A stretch of DNA of 21,328 bases from positions 1 through 21,328 of the forward strand of contig JBBRLG010000049.1 of NCBI GenBank assembly GCA_038231495.1. The letters run 5' to 3'. The notes under the pieces were generated by a model. The model made no database searches. It was not told the origin of the DNA and saw only the letters and a list, made by a program, of their open reading frames with translations. A program made the translations under genes and the position numbers. This document shows, one piece after another, positions 6,301 through 13,190 of the stretch. Positions within the stretch are counted from its first letter, which is position 1. Every line of letters begins with the position of its first letter. This DNA is from JBBRLG01 sp038231495 (GTDB lineage Bacteria > Planctomycetota > Planctomycetia > Gemmatales > Gemmataceae).

Positions 6301-6761
6301 CCCCGTTGGACGTGGCGGTCGATTTGCCGTGGGCGGCGTACCTGCCGCGCGATTACGTCGCCGGCCAGCGGGTGCGGATCGAGGTTTATCGCCGCCTGGC
6401 GCGGGTGCGGAAGTTGGAGCGTTTGGAGGATTTCCGCCAGGAACTGGTGGATCGCTTCGGCCCGGTGCCGGATTCGGCCGAGTGGCTGTTCCATTTCGCG
6501 GAGTTGCGGCTGCTGGCGGCGCGCTGGCAGGTGGCGACGATTCGCCTGGAGCAGGCGACTCCAAGCAGTCCGACGGACGTGGTGCTGGGTTATCGCAGTG
6601 CGCGACGGATCAAGCAACTGGCCGGGCAGAGTGCGGGTCGGTTGCGCGTCGTGGACGAGGAGAGCGCGTATTTTCGCTTGCTGCCGGAAGAACGGGAACC
6701 GCCGCGGCTGTATGAGACGCTACGGGGGTTGTTAGGCCATACTCGCCCCGGCTTAGAATGA
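3360..6761 (+). CDS. mfd: Transcription-repair coupling factor Mfd
   Basis: Mfd is an ATP-driven translocase that pushes stalled RNA polymerase off damaged DNA and recruits UvrA. The length, 1133 aa, is normal for the family (E. coli about 1150). The UvrB-like N-terminal module includes LFPAWDNQP and GEFSRRGGILDVFSPD. The CarD-like RNA-polymerase-interacting domain begins near DLVVHVSHGIARYRGM (about residues 458-472). The RecG-like motor shows Walker A GDVGYGKT (616-623), the Walker B box DEEQ (717-720), TATPIPRT and QLRGRVGR. The C-terminal TRCF domain includes LPRDYVAGQRVRIEVYRRLA. ATG at 3360 follows GGAGGAGGG by five bases. An odd short basic insert, PAPGKGRKGRKTEETFP (about 401-417), encoded by purine-rich DNA, lies before the CarD-like domain. 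The stop codon lies in a 28-bp palindrome. The gene stands alone. Confidence 0.97.
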   Translation: MPEVSSPAFDQLTDLARAVQSVEGFGAVLDALRHGRSATVDGAWGSSAALAVAALTAHAPRSVLVVIAHPRDVDGWLGDLQSFAGLRPTLFPAWDNQPTKGGAFDEVAGQRLRLLRQLDSGEPPRLLLATIQALIQPVPDRAAFVKNRRGLRVGSAYDPEEIAAWLVDHGYRHTEAVELPGEFSRRGGILDVFSPDAETPYRVEFFGDEIDSLRQFAPDTQRSLGNVEAVELTGLVQGTTANDGPPPANDHLCDYLPSDAWTVLVELEELQEQGKHYHERVADRTGLFSVQGVFQQLVQFPSVKVAALPSPTVEAACQLRVESVERFSGEVAKVRDELDAVAVNDTVMIACQNEGECQRLGEVLALGKLAESDRLRLVTGRVRAGFRMLLCNAASGNGFVPAPGKGRKGRKTEETFPTNVVVLGGQELFHREEVRIVQPRRRLESRAIDSFLDLSEDDLVVHVSHGIARYRGMQLLDKNSIGEKPNRGAAGHTEEHLILEFRDGVRVFVPATKIDLVQKYVGGANTQPELSKYGGTAWQYRKDKVQQAVLDLASDMIGLQALREAEPGTAYPADTEWQKEFEAAFPYQETPDQLTSLAEIKTDLERPRPMDRLLCGDVGYGKTELAIRAAFKTIDNGRQVAVLVPTTVLAEQHFRTFSQRLAEFPFAVECLSRFRTTAEQKAIVGRLAKGGVDIVIGTHRLVSADVHFKDLGLVIIDEEQRFGVEHKERLKRLRQKVDVLTMTATPIPRTLHLSLLGIRDISNLETPPPDRLAIETRIVRFDKHLIRNAILRELNRDGQVYFVHNRVQNIQEIAEKVRSIVPEARVAVIHGQMSEHELEAGMLRFVRREADILVATTIIESGLDIPNANTIFINQANNYGLADLHQLRGRVGRYKHRAYAYMLLDGERMVTETASRRLKAIEEFTELGAGFKIAMRDLEIRGAGNILGTQQSGHIAAVGYEMYCQLLENAVRGLKNQPLRTPLDVAVDLPWAAYLPRDYVAGQRVRIEVYRRLARVRKLERLEDFRQELVDRFGPVPDSAEWLFHFAELRLLAARWQVATIRLEQATPSSPTDVVLGYRSARRIKQLAGQSAGRLRVVDEESAYFRLLPEEREPPRLYETLRGLLGHTRPGLE

Positions 6762-6819
6762 CACAAGCCCGACGCGCAAGCGAGGGTCTGGCCCTCGCTT
6801 GCGCGTCGGGCTTGTGTCA
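6759..6819. repeat. Perfect 28-bp palindrome at the mfd stop codon
   Basis: TGACACAAGCCCGACGCGCA begins a 28-base arm (6759-6786) whose exact reverse complement occupies 6792-6819, with a 5-base TCTGG loop. The first three bases are the mfd stop codon. There is no T-run, so if it ends transcription it would do so by structure alone. The AAGCCCGACGCGCAAGCGAGGG core looks like a dispersed REP-like palindrome; I believe similar sequences recur in planctomycete genomes, but I cannot check this here. Confidence 0.75.
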
Positions 6820-6919
6820 AGTTGCGCCGCGCCGAGTATAGTTATACGTTTTGGCTCGGTGCCACACCCCGGATTGCGGTATTCCGTGCCAGATGCCTTG
6901 AAAGGAAGACCCCTGTGCC

Positions 6920-8326
6920 ATGAACGCACCCCTACACCACGTCGGCGAAAAGACTTCCAACGCAGTCCGAGATGCGATGGCCCAGTGCGAACCGCGGTCC
7001 CTGCGGACCTACACGCCGACGCAGGCCGTGCTGGCGCGGAGCAGCGGCGTCTTTCATTGGACTCCGGAGGGCCGACGCCTTTACGATTTCACTTCCGGCG
7101 TCCTCGTCTCCAACCTCGGGCATAACCCCGTCGGTTGGATGGAACGGTTTGTTCGGCACATGGCCTGGCCTGCCACCGGGCTACCTGCTGCGAACGGAAC
7201 CGCTACCACTCCACGCTTTTTTTCCGCGTTGCCGATGACGGCCTACAACGCCATCACGCCGGTGGAAATCGAGGCGAGCCAACTACTCCTGTCGGTTCTG
7301 CAAAATCGTCCCGGCGGCGCGCGCTTGCAACAGGTAATGTGGGCCGCGTCCGGGTCCGAGGCGATTCAAAAGGCGTTGTGGGCGGCGCTGGCGCGCGACC
7401 GGGGCCGCGACCTGATCCTGGCCACGCGCTACGGCTTTCACGGCAAAAAAGGGCTGGCCGGCGCGGTGACCGGCTGCGAAACCGACCACGATCGCGACCC
7501 GCGCGTACATTTCATCGGCTTCCCGATGGCCGAGTGCGACGACGTTTCGCGGCGCGAGCTGGCATTCGACCCGGAACCGTACCGCAAAGAACTGCACGCC
7601 CTCTGGCAGCGGTTCGGCCGGCGTCTGGGCGTCCTTATCACGGAACCGTATCTCGGCGGCGGCGGTTCGTACCACCCGCCGCACGCCTATTTGCGGCTGC
7701 TCCAAGAGTTCTGCCGCGACAACGACCTCGTTTTCATTTTGGACGAGGTACAGGCGAATTTCGGCCGCTGCGGCAACCTCTTTGCCTACGAAGCCTACGG
7801 CGTCGAGCCGGACCTGGTCGTGCTGGGCAAGGGGCTGGGCAACGGCGTGCCCGTCGCGGCGGTAGTTGGCCGGGCCGATTTGCTGAACAGCCTGGAATAC
7901 GGCGAAGCGTCGGACACGTGGAGCGCCAATCCTCTGTGTTGCGCCGCCGTGCTGGCCACGCTGGAAACGTTCGCGGCGGACGACGTTCTCGCCACTAGCC
8001 GCCGCTCATCGGCGGTGGTGGAAGCGGGCTTATTGCGCTTAAAAAAGCTCCCCTTTGTCGCTCACGTCCGCGGGGAAATGGGCGGCATGGTTTGGGGCGT
8101 CGAGACGCGCGACCATGCGGGCAAGAGTGCGGCGGAGTGGGCCAACGCGCTGGTCCTGGCCTGTTATCGCGGCGACGGTCACGCGGGCGACGGCATCCAC
8201 CTGTTGGGGCCGTTGGCGAAGAAAGTTATTCGCATCGCCCCACCCTTGGTACTCACGGAAGCGGAGGCAGAGAGTTCCTTGGCTCTCATGAATAACCTGG
8301 TTGCGCGCTTGGCCGATGCCGGCTGA
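6920..8326 (+). CDS. Class III PLP-dependent aminotransferase
   Basis: This is a fold-type I, class III aminotransferase of 468 aa (family of GABA, acetylornithine and similar omega-aminotransferases). Visible landmarks are the phosphate-binding SGSEAIQKALWAA segment, YGFHGKKGLAG, the cofactor-binding aspartate in ILDEVQANFGR (D275), and the Schiff-base lysine in VVLGKGLGNGVP (K304). A C-terminal small domain follows (VIRIAPPLVLTEAEAE). Length is near the usual 430-460. The amino donor and acceptor cannot be read from sequence. The ATG at 6920 has AGGAAG eleven bases upstream, a little far; ATGs at residues 19 and 21 lie inside the conserved N-terminus and are unlikely. The gene is flanked by its own leader and by a separate promoter region before the permease, so it is probably monocistronic, and context gives no pathway. 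Confidence 0.92.
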   Translation: MNAPLHHVGEKTSNAVRDAMAQCEPRSLRTYTPTQAVLARSSGVFHWTPEGRRLYDFTSGVLVSNLGHNPVGWMERFVRHMAWPATGLPAANGTATTPRFFSALPMTAYNAITPVEIEASQLLLSVLQNRPGGARLQQVMWAASGSEAIQKALWAALARDRGRDLILATRYGFHGKKGLAGAVTGCETDHDRDPRVHFIGFPMAECDDVSRRELAFDPEPYRKELHALWQRFGRRLGVLITEPYLGGGGSYHPPHAYLRLLQEFCRDNDLVFILDEVQANFGRCGNLFAYEAYGVEPDLVVLGKGLGNGVPVAAVVGRADLLNSLEYGEASDTWSANPLCCAAVLATLETFAADDVLATSRRSSAVVEAGLLRLKKLPFVAHVRGEMGGMVWGVETRDHAGKSAAEWANALVLACYRGDGHAGDGIHLLGPLAKKVIRIAPPLVLTEAEAESSLALMNNLVARLADAG

Positions 8327-8373
8327 CACTGGCTGGCGGTCGGCCCGTGGGTGCGCGGCCGGCAGCCGGCGTG

Positions 8374-8402
8374 AGTCCACAGTCGCCGCGTTCCCGTATA
8401 AT
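8374..8402 (+). promoter_or_regulatory. Candidate promoter of the permease/His-rich/HD unit
   Basis: A perfect -10 hexamer TATAAT lies at 8397-8402, about 100 bases before the permease start. The region 17 bases upstream (AGTCCA, 8374-8379) is a poor -35, so an activator or a different sigma factor may be needed. No clear metal-regulator box (Zur, ArsR or CueR type) was recognised. Confidence 0.4.
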
Positions 8403-8502
8403 GGAGTAAGACGAACCGCGAAGAATCGCCCGGCGTACAGCTACGGTAGCACGCGCCGCCGGGATGGATTGACCGCCTTTTCGGACCTTCAATCTCTAAA
8501 GT

Positions 8503-9729
8503 GTGGGTGTTGTGAACCCGATCGATCCTGTCCTGATCCTGAACAACTTCTTCCTGACCTTCACGAGCATCCTCTTTGAGGCGCTGCCGTGGGTCATCCT
8601 CGGCACGACCCTGGCCGGGGTCGTGCAGGAAGTGCCGTCGCGCCGCTCGCCGGCCGTGATGCTGGCGCTCAGCACCCTCATTGTGACGCTCTTCCTCTCC
8701 CCTTTCCACCGTATCGAGGTTCTGGCCAGCTACCCGCCCGTTGCCCTTTACGCCTTGAACATCGGCGGCGCGATCGGCCTGGCACTCCTGGTTTTGTGGC
8801 TGCTTTGGCTGGCTCAACCCGTGGTCGATTACTTGATGCACCTTCTGGGCCGGCACCGCTTCCTGGCCATCGCCATGAGCGGCTTCCTCGGTGCGGTCAT
8901 CCCCATGTGCGAGTGCGGCATCATCCCCGTCACCCGCCGGCTTTTGCGCAAGGGGATGCCGCTGAGTTGTTGCGTCACTTACATCCTTGCCGGGCCGATT
9001 GTGAACGTGGTCGTTTTACTAACGACCTACGCGGCCTTTGCCCCCCGCGAAGGGCAGGACGGGCTGACGGGTCAGGACATGGCCCCGCAAATGAGCGGGC
9101 TGTGGATGATGGGTTTGCGCGCGGTCCTCGGCTACACGGTGGCGGTCGTCACCGGTGTGATCGCGGAGTTCATGCACCGCCGTTACGGCAACGCGCTGTT
9201 GACGCCGTTGACCATGCCGAGCGGTCTGCCCGTCGTGGACGGCGACGACGCCTTGCCGCTGGACCTGTGGAAGAGCGTCAGCAACATGGCCGAGACGGCC
9301 CTGCACGATTTCGTGGACATTACCGCGTACCTGATCCTCGGCGCGTTGTTCGCCGCGACCATCAAGGTTTTCCTCTCGAACGAGTGGATCGCGGAGCAGT
9401 CGAAGGACCACGCGATCCTGGCCATCCTCATCATGATGGGCCTGGCCATCGTCATAACGCTCTGTAGCGAGGCCGACGCTTTTGTCGCGGCGAATTTCAT
9501 TACGCTGCGGCCCGCGGCCAAGTTGGCGTTTCTCGTTCTCGGTCCGATGCTGGATTTCAAATTGATTTTCATGTACCGCCGCGTGTTCCGCCCGCGACTG
9601 ATGTACACGATCATCGCCGCGGTGGTCGTCCAGGTGTTCCTTTATTCGTTGACCACGCACTTGATCTGGGATAACTATCCCTGGAAAACCAAATCGGACC
9701 CGACCGCCCAGGTCACTCCGGCCAAGTGA
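8503..9729 (+). CDS. DUF318/YcgR-type permease, probable metal transporter
   Basis: This 408-aa multi-pass inner-membrane protein belongs to the ArsP_1/DUF318 permease superfamily (Bacillus YcgR, Shewanella SO_0444 type). About eight to ten hydrophobic helices are visible. The two family signature loops are present: PMCECGIIPV (residues 134-143, with C136 and C138 in the usual P-x-C-x-C-G-x-x-P box) and CSEADAFVAANF (321-332). Two further cysteines (C156, C157) lie in the next helix. Family members move metal or metalloid ions; the substrate here is inferred to be a soft or borderline metal such as Zn or Cu. The next gene, the usual partner of this branch, supports that. Start: GTG at 8503 or GTG at 8512; neither has a convincing ribosome-binding site. 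It is the first gene of a three-gene unit. Confidence 0.88.
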   Translation: MGVVNPIDPVLILNNFFLTFTSILFEALPWVILGTTLAGVVQEVPSRRSPAVMLALSTLIVTLFLSPFHRIEVLASYPPVALYALNIGGAIGLALLVLWLLWLAQPVVDYLMHLLGRHRFLAIAMSGFLGAVIPMCECGIIPVTRRLLRKGMPLSCCVTYILAGPIVNVVVLLTTYAAFAPREGQDGLTGQDMAPQMSGLWMMGLRAVLGYTVAVVTGVIAEFMHRRYGNALLTPLTMPSGLPVVDGDDALPLDLWKSVSNMAETALHDFVDITAYLILGALFAATIKVFLSNEWIAEQSKDHAILAILIMMGLAIVITLCSEADAFVAANFITLRPAAKLAFLVLGPMLDFKLIFMYRRVFRPRLMYTIIAAVVVQVFLYSLTTHLIWDNYPWKTKSDPTAQVTPAK

Positions 9730-9763
9730 CGTTTCAACCCTTTCCGATTAAGGAGACGGTTTC

Positions 9764-10729
9764 ATGGCTCACTCGCACAGCCACGACAAGCACACCACGT
9801 TTTACGTCGAACAGATTTTTACGATCGCTGCGTGCGGTGCCATCGCCGGCGTTTGTATCCTGCTCTACGCGCGCAACGGCCTGAACGGGATGCTGAAATC
9901 CGACCAGCACCTGCGCGTGCTTTTCGGCGGCATTGGCCTGCTCATCCTGGTGGCGATTCGTGCCGCCCACGTCTGGATCGCGGCCGGGAAGGCTCCGGCG
10001 AAAGCCGCAGCGCACAACCATAGCCACGAGCATCATCACGACCACGACCACGACCACGCGCATTGCGATCACGACCATGCGCACGAGGCCGAGGCCGACG
10101 ACCAGGGCGTGCCTCCGGCCTTTGCCCAGCCCGAAGGACACGAACTGTTTCACGACCATGCGGGGCACGACCACGATCACGGCTGGGCACCCTGGCGCTT
10201 CGCTCTCGTATTGTTGCCCGTGGTTCTGTTTTTGCTCGGCTTGCCCGCGGCCGGCGGCCCCAACACGGTTAACGTGACCACCATCGGGGACTTCGACAGT
10301 CACAGCGACGCTTCCGGCAAGGGCGAAAATTTCACGATCGGCTTTAACCAATTGGAAAAGGCCGCACTCAACCCGGAGGTGCGCGACAACATTGCCGGCA
10401 CCACCGTGCAGCTAAAGGGTCAGTATAAAAGCGACCGGCCCGACCGCTTTACCCTGGTCCGCTTCAAGATCAACTGCTGCGCCGCCGACGCGATTCCGCT
10501 CAAGGCGGTAATCATGCTCGACCCTGACAAGGCAACCCAGTTCAAAGTAGACCCCGAGAAATATCGAGGCAAATGGGTGCAAATTAAAGGGTTGCTCCAG
10601 TTCAGCAGCGTCCCCGGTTCGCGTGAGATGATCCCCGTCATCGTGCTGTCGCCGACTTCGCAGGCACAACTGGAATCCGAACTCGTCAAGGAAGTGCCGC
10701 CGGACACGAACCCGTATTCCAATGATTGA
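9764..10729 (+). CDS. YcgQ/TIGR03943-like membrane protein, His-rich
   Basis: This 321-aa protein is the usual partner of YcgR-type permeases. Two N-terminal helices (about residues 17-36 and 50-74) are followed by a loop with thirteen histidines within residues 84-107 (NHSHEHHHDHDHDHAHCDHD) and a second cluster at 126-139. A third helix (145-164) leads to an outer C-terminal domain. That domain carries the family segment VRFKINCCAADAIPL (232-246), with adjacent cysteines C238 and C239. The His-rich loop would bind Zn, Cu or Ni and may buffer or hand ions to the permease; this is inference. The extreme N-terminus (MAHSHSHDKHT) is also His-rich. Start: ATG at 9764 with AAGGAG eight bases upstream, 34 bases after the permease stop. 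Its stop overlaps the next start. Confidence 0.85.
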   Translation: MAHSHSHDKHTTFYVEQIFTIAACGAIAGVCILLYARNGLNGMLKSDQHLRVLFGGIGLLILVAIRAAHVWIAAGKAPAKAAAHNHSHEHHHDHDHDHAHCDHDHAHEAEADDQGVPPAFAQPEGHELFHDHAGHDHDHGWAPWRFALVLLPVVLFLLGLPAAGGPNTVNVTTIGDFDSHSDASGKGENFTIGFNQLEKAALNPEVRDNIAGTTVQLKGQYKSDRPDRFTLVRFKINCCAADAIPLKAVIMLDPDKATQFKVDPEKYRGKWVQIKGLLQFSSVPGSREMIPVIVLSPTSQAQLESELVKEVPPDTNPYSND

Positions 10730-11297
10730 AAGGACGCGGCAGCCGCCAATGCCAGCCCTCGACGCGACGTATCGCCCCCTGCTCGAAGCCGTGTCGTTCG
10801 CCGCCCGCGCGCACCACGGCCAGTTGCGCAAGGACGGGCGGACGCCCTATGCCAGCCACGTTTTCCGTGTGTGTCTCGTCGTCCGCCATGTTTTCGGCCT
10901 GGACGACCCCCCCCTACTCACTGCCGCGCTGTTGCACGACACCGTCGAGGACACGACTACGGATTTCGACGACGTGGCCGAGAAATATGGGCCGGAAGTG
11001 GCGACGTGGGTGGCGTTTCTGAGCAAGGACAAGCGCTTGCCGGACGCCGAGCGCGAGGAACGCTACCGCAAAACGTTGGCCGACGCTCCCTGGCAGGTCA
11101 AGGCCTGCAAGCTGGCCGACGTGTTCGACAACCTCCTCGATTCGCAACACCTGGATAAGGAGAAGCGCCGGCGTACCTTGGCCCGCAGCCGCTACTACGT
11201 TGACGCCCTCGACGAACCGAAGTTGCCTGCCAACGTCCGGGCCGCGTTGCAACTCGTCCGACAACTCCTCACCGAAGTCGAAAGCACCCTGGCTTGA
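10722..11297 (+). CDS. HD-domain ppGpp hydrolase-like protein (MESH1/SpoT-HD)
   Basis: This single-domain 191-aa protein matches the hydrolase (HD) half of RelA/SpoT proteins and the small alarmone hydrolases such as MESH1. These remove the 3'-pyrophosphate from (p)ppGpp using Mn2+. The family boxes are HHGQLRKDGRTPYASH (31-46), ALLHDTVEDT (69-78) and KLADVFDNL (130-138). The four expected metal ligands are present as H46, H72, D73 and D133. There is no synthetase, TGS or ACT domain. MESH1 also cleaves NADPH, so the substrate is open. The ATG at 10722 overlaps the preceding stop (ATGATTGA), suggesting translational coupling; an ATG at 10749 would also keep the whole domain. Its place as third gene of a metal-transport unit is unusual. 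Confidence 0.85.
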   Translation: MIERTRQPPMPALDATYRPLLEAVSFAARAHHGQLRKDGRTPYASHVFRVCLVVRHVFGLDDPPLLTAALLHDTVEDTTTDFDDVAEKYGPEVATWVAFLSKDKRLPDAEREERYRKTLADAPWQVKACKLADVFDNLLDSQHLDKEKRRRTLARSRYYVDALDEPKLPANVRAALQLVRQLLTEVESTLA

Positions 11298-11354
11298 CGT
11301 GGTTGCCGTTCGGGTGCTACATCCAAGGGCAGAATCAGGAAAGCGTGTTTTTTA

Positions 11355-11719
11355 CTTTGGAGTGCGGCGGCTCGACACCGCTTTCTTTCTTTCTTTTTTT
11401 GTAACCGTTCACCGGGTGCGGGCCGTGGACCTGATTGGACATCACCGGCAGGAGAGAATCCAGGGGGTGTGTCAGGGGTTCGGGAAACGAACTTCCCCAA
11501 GAGAATACCCGATAAGCACTTGCGGAAGTAAAGTTCGTTTCCTTTGCTCTCAAGCCACGCGAAACGAATGGGTCGTCGCGGAAACGATAGCGCGCACTGT
11601 CTACGGTTGGCTCGTTTTCAACAACGCGGTGGACGGTTACCTTTTTTTCTTTGACTGAGTACCACGCCTCGAAAAAGAAAGAAAGAAAGAAAGCGGCGTC
11701 GAGCCGCCGCACTCCAAAG
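11355..11719. mobile_element. MITE-like element with ~45-bp terminal inverted repeats
   Basis: CTTTGGAGTGCGGCGGCTCG starts the left end (11355) and, on the other strand, the right end (11719). The ends match over about 45 bases with one clear mismatch before the T/C-run length changes, and both run into CTTT repeats. Each end is itself a small hairpin (GCGGCG..CGCCGC). Further inside, GTAACCGTTCACC and GGTGGACGGTTAC match inversely at 12 of 13 bases. GGAAACGAACTT (11483-11494) pairs perfectly with AAGTTCGTTTCC (11531-11542). There is no transposase. The form suggests a non-autonomous mobile element or a structured RNA; both are inference. Confidence 0.6.
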
Positions 11720-11810
11720 GGCGGTCGTCAATCCGACGACGAAGCAAGCAGACCACTTGAGCCTGCACCAAGACGCCATCCAGAAATTGAACACTTTCCC
11801 GGTTGTTGGC

Positions 11811-11840
11811 TTGCCCTTCGTCTGCCCAAGTGGACATAAT
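11811..11840 (+). promoter_or_regulatory. Candidate promoter of the CxxC protein pair
   Basis: TTGCCC (11811-11816) and CATAAT (11835-11840) with an 18-base spacer give a reasonable sigma70-type promoter ending about 60 bases before the start at 11902. It lies just outside the right end of the inverted-repeat element. It would serve the first CxxC gene and perhaps both. Confidence 0.4.
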
Positions 11841-11901
11841 GACAAGGAGCGCGATAATCGCGCCGCCCCGCACGAATCCCCCGCGAGTAAGGAGCCTGAG
11901 C

Positions 11902-13071
11902 ATGTTCGGCGTCCGCCAACGACCGCTTCTCTTCGCCTTGATTGCCTTGCTGGCCGTCGTCGTCCCGGCGCCGGCCTGTCCGTTCTGCAACTCCACCGGC
12001 CAGACCCTCACCGGCGACCTTAACCAGGCGAGCATGGTGCTCTACGGCAAAATGCAAAAGGGCAAGGACGACACGACCGATCTGGTGGTCGAGGCCGTCA
12101 TCAAGGACCACGAATTCCGCAAGGGCGCGACGACGATCAACCTCGGCCGCAACTTCGAGCCGAATCCCAACGACCAGTACCGCTACGTCGTGTTCTGCGA
12201 CATCTTCAAGGGCAAGCTCGACCCGTTCCGCGGCTTTGCGGTGAAGGTGGACAAGGACGGCAAGAACGACGTGGCCACTTATCTGAAGGGTGCGCTAAAG
12301 GTCAAGGACGGCAAGCCTGGCGAGCGGTTGCGCTTCTTCTTCGACTACCTCGACAACGAGGAGCTTGAGGTTAGCAATGACGCGCTCAAGGAGTTCGGCA
12401 ACGCCGATTACAAGGATTACCGCGACATGGCCAAATCGCTGCCCGCCGACAAGATCGCCGGGTGGCTGGATGACAAAAATACGCCGAGTTATCGCTACGG
12501 CCTGTACGCCTCCCTGCTCGGCCACTGCGGCACCGCCAAACACGCCAAGCAACTCCGCGAAATGCTGGAAAACGAGGATAAGCCCGTGATGGGCGGCCTC
12601 GACGGCATCATCGCCGCGTACACGATGTTGAGCCCCAAGGAAGGCAAGGCCTACATCGAAAAGGTGGTGAAGGATCCGAAAAAGGATTTCATGGTCCGCT
12701 ATGCCGCGCTGCGTGCCCTGCGCTTCTGCTGGCAATACCGCACGGACCTCGTCAGCCAAAAGGAGATCGCCGAGTGTGCCGCCCCGCTCATCGCGCAGAA
12801 AGACATAGCGGACCTGGCGATTGAAGACCTGCGCAAGTGGGGTCGTTGGGAGATGGCGGACCGCGTGCTGGCCGTGCGCGACACGGAGGCGTACAAGACG
12901 CCGATCGTCCGGCGGGCCGTGCTGCGCTACGCGCTGCGATGCAAGGACAATGCGAAGATCGATACTTACTTGAAGGAACAACGCGCCAAGGATCCCGAGG
13001 GCGTGAAGCAGGCCGAGGAACTGCTTGAGTTGACCGAATCGCCCGTGACCCCCCCCACCCCCCCTTCGTAA
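11902..13071 (+). CDS. Exported CxxC protein with helical repeats, paralog 1
   Basis: The function is unknown. The 389-aa product has a signal peptide (MFGVRQRPLLFALIALLAVV, cleavage near APA) and the mature chain begins at once with CPFC (C26, C29). Next comes an Ig/beta-like segment with VLYGKM and YRYVVFCD (about 45-125). The second half is alpha-helical and HEAT-like (about 150-380), with LDGIIAAYTMLSPKEG and DLAIEDLRKW. The CxxC could bind a metal or heme, or be redox active in the periplasm; this is inference. The open frame begins at 11803, but ATG 11902 has AAGGAG seven bases upstream and starts the signal peptide. The C-terminus (SPVTPPTPPS) is encoded by the first copy of the C/G-rich repeat, which supplies the stop. 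A paralog follows directly. Confidence 0.85.
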   Translation: MFGVRQRPLLFALIALLAVVVPAPACPFCNSTGQTLTGDLNQASMVLYGKMQKGKDDTTDLVVEAVIKDHEFRKGATTINLGRNFEPNPNDQYRYVVFCDIFKGKLDPFRGFAVKVDKDGKNDVATYLKGALKVKDGKPGERLRFFFDYLDNEELEVSNDALKEFGNADYKDYRDMAKSLPADKIAGWLDDKNTPSYRYGLYASLLGHCGTAKHAKQLREMLENEDKPVMGGLDGIIAAYTMLSPKEGKAYIEKVVKDPKKDFMVRYAALRALRFCWQYRTDLVSQKEIAECAAPLIAQKDIADLAIEDLRKWGRWEMADRVLAVRDTEAYKTPIVRRAVLRYALRCKDNAKIDTYLKEQRAKDPEGVKQAEELLELTESPVTPPTPPS

Positions 13072-13147
13072 GGGGGGGACGGAAGGTTCCCCCCTTACGA
13101 AGGGGGGGCGGAAGGTTCCCCCCCTTACGAAGGGGGGGCGGGGGGGT
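13049..13147. repeat. C/G-rich palindromic repeat array (TTCGTAA core)
   Basis: C-runs and G-runs of six to eight bases surround TTCGTAA or TTACGAA cores. There are three core copies (13065, 13095 and 13125 approximately), joined by CGGAAGGTTCC spacers. The unit is palindromic and could form very stable hairpins. The first copy contains the stop codon of the upstream gene (TAA, 13069-13071). It lies between the two paralogs and may reduce read-through into the second. Related copies occur at 15839-15916 and 16652-16692. Confidence 0.85.
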
Positions 13148-13190
13148 GGCCGGCGGGGAAGTAGATTTATCTACCCAAGGAGTCCGATTT

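Larger units (their letters stand above)
11298..11901. other. Gene-free stretch with inverted-repeat element and promoter
   Basis: About 600 bases between the HD gene and the first CxxC protein have no convincing gene. The MITE-like element at 11355-11719 fills most of it. The rest is a short AT-richer tail after the HD gene and the promoter and leader of the next gene. Open frames on both strands here are built from the inverted repeats and give Lys/Phe-Leu-Ser low-complexity proteins. Confidence 0.6.

Noticed and set aside
3627..6617. A 996-codon open frame on the minus strand opposite mfd
   Set aside because: It is the mirror of a high-GC gene with strong third-position bias. The product is rich in His, Gln, Arg and Val without domains, and mfd on the plus strand is certain.
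11902..11985. Lipoprotein signal in CxxC paralog 1
   Set aside because: A cysteine follows the hydrophobic stretch, but the preceding residues (A-P-A) do not fit a lipobox with Leu at -3; an ordinary signal peptide is more likely.
11637..12035. Minus-strand frame with a hydrophobic stretch upstream of the first CxxC gene
   Set aside because: It runs from the inverted-repeat element across the start of the CxxC gene. The hydrophobic part is opposite the leader and its end is repeat sequence.
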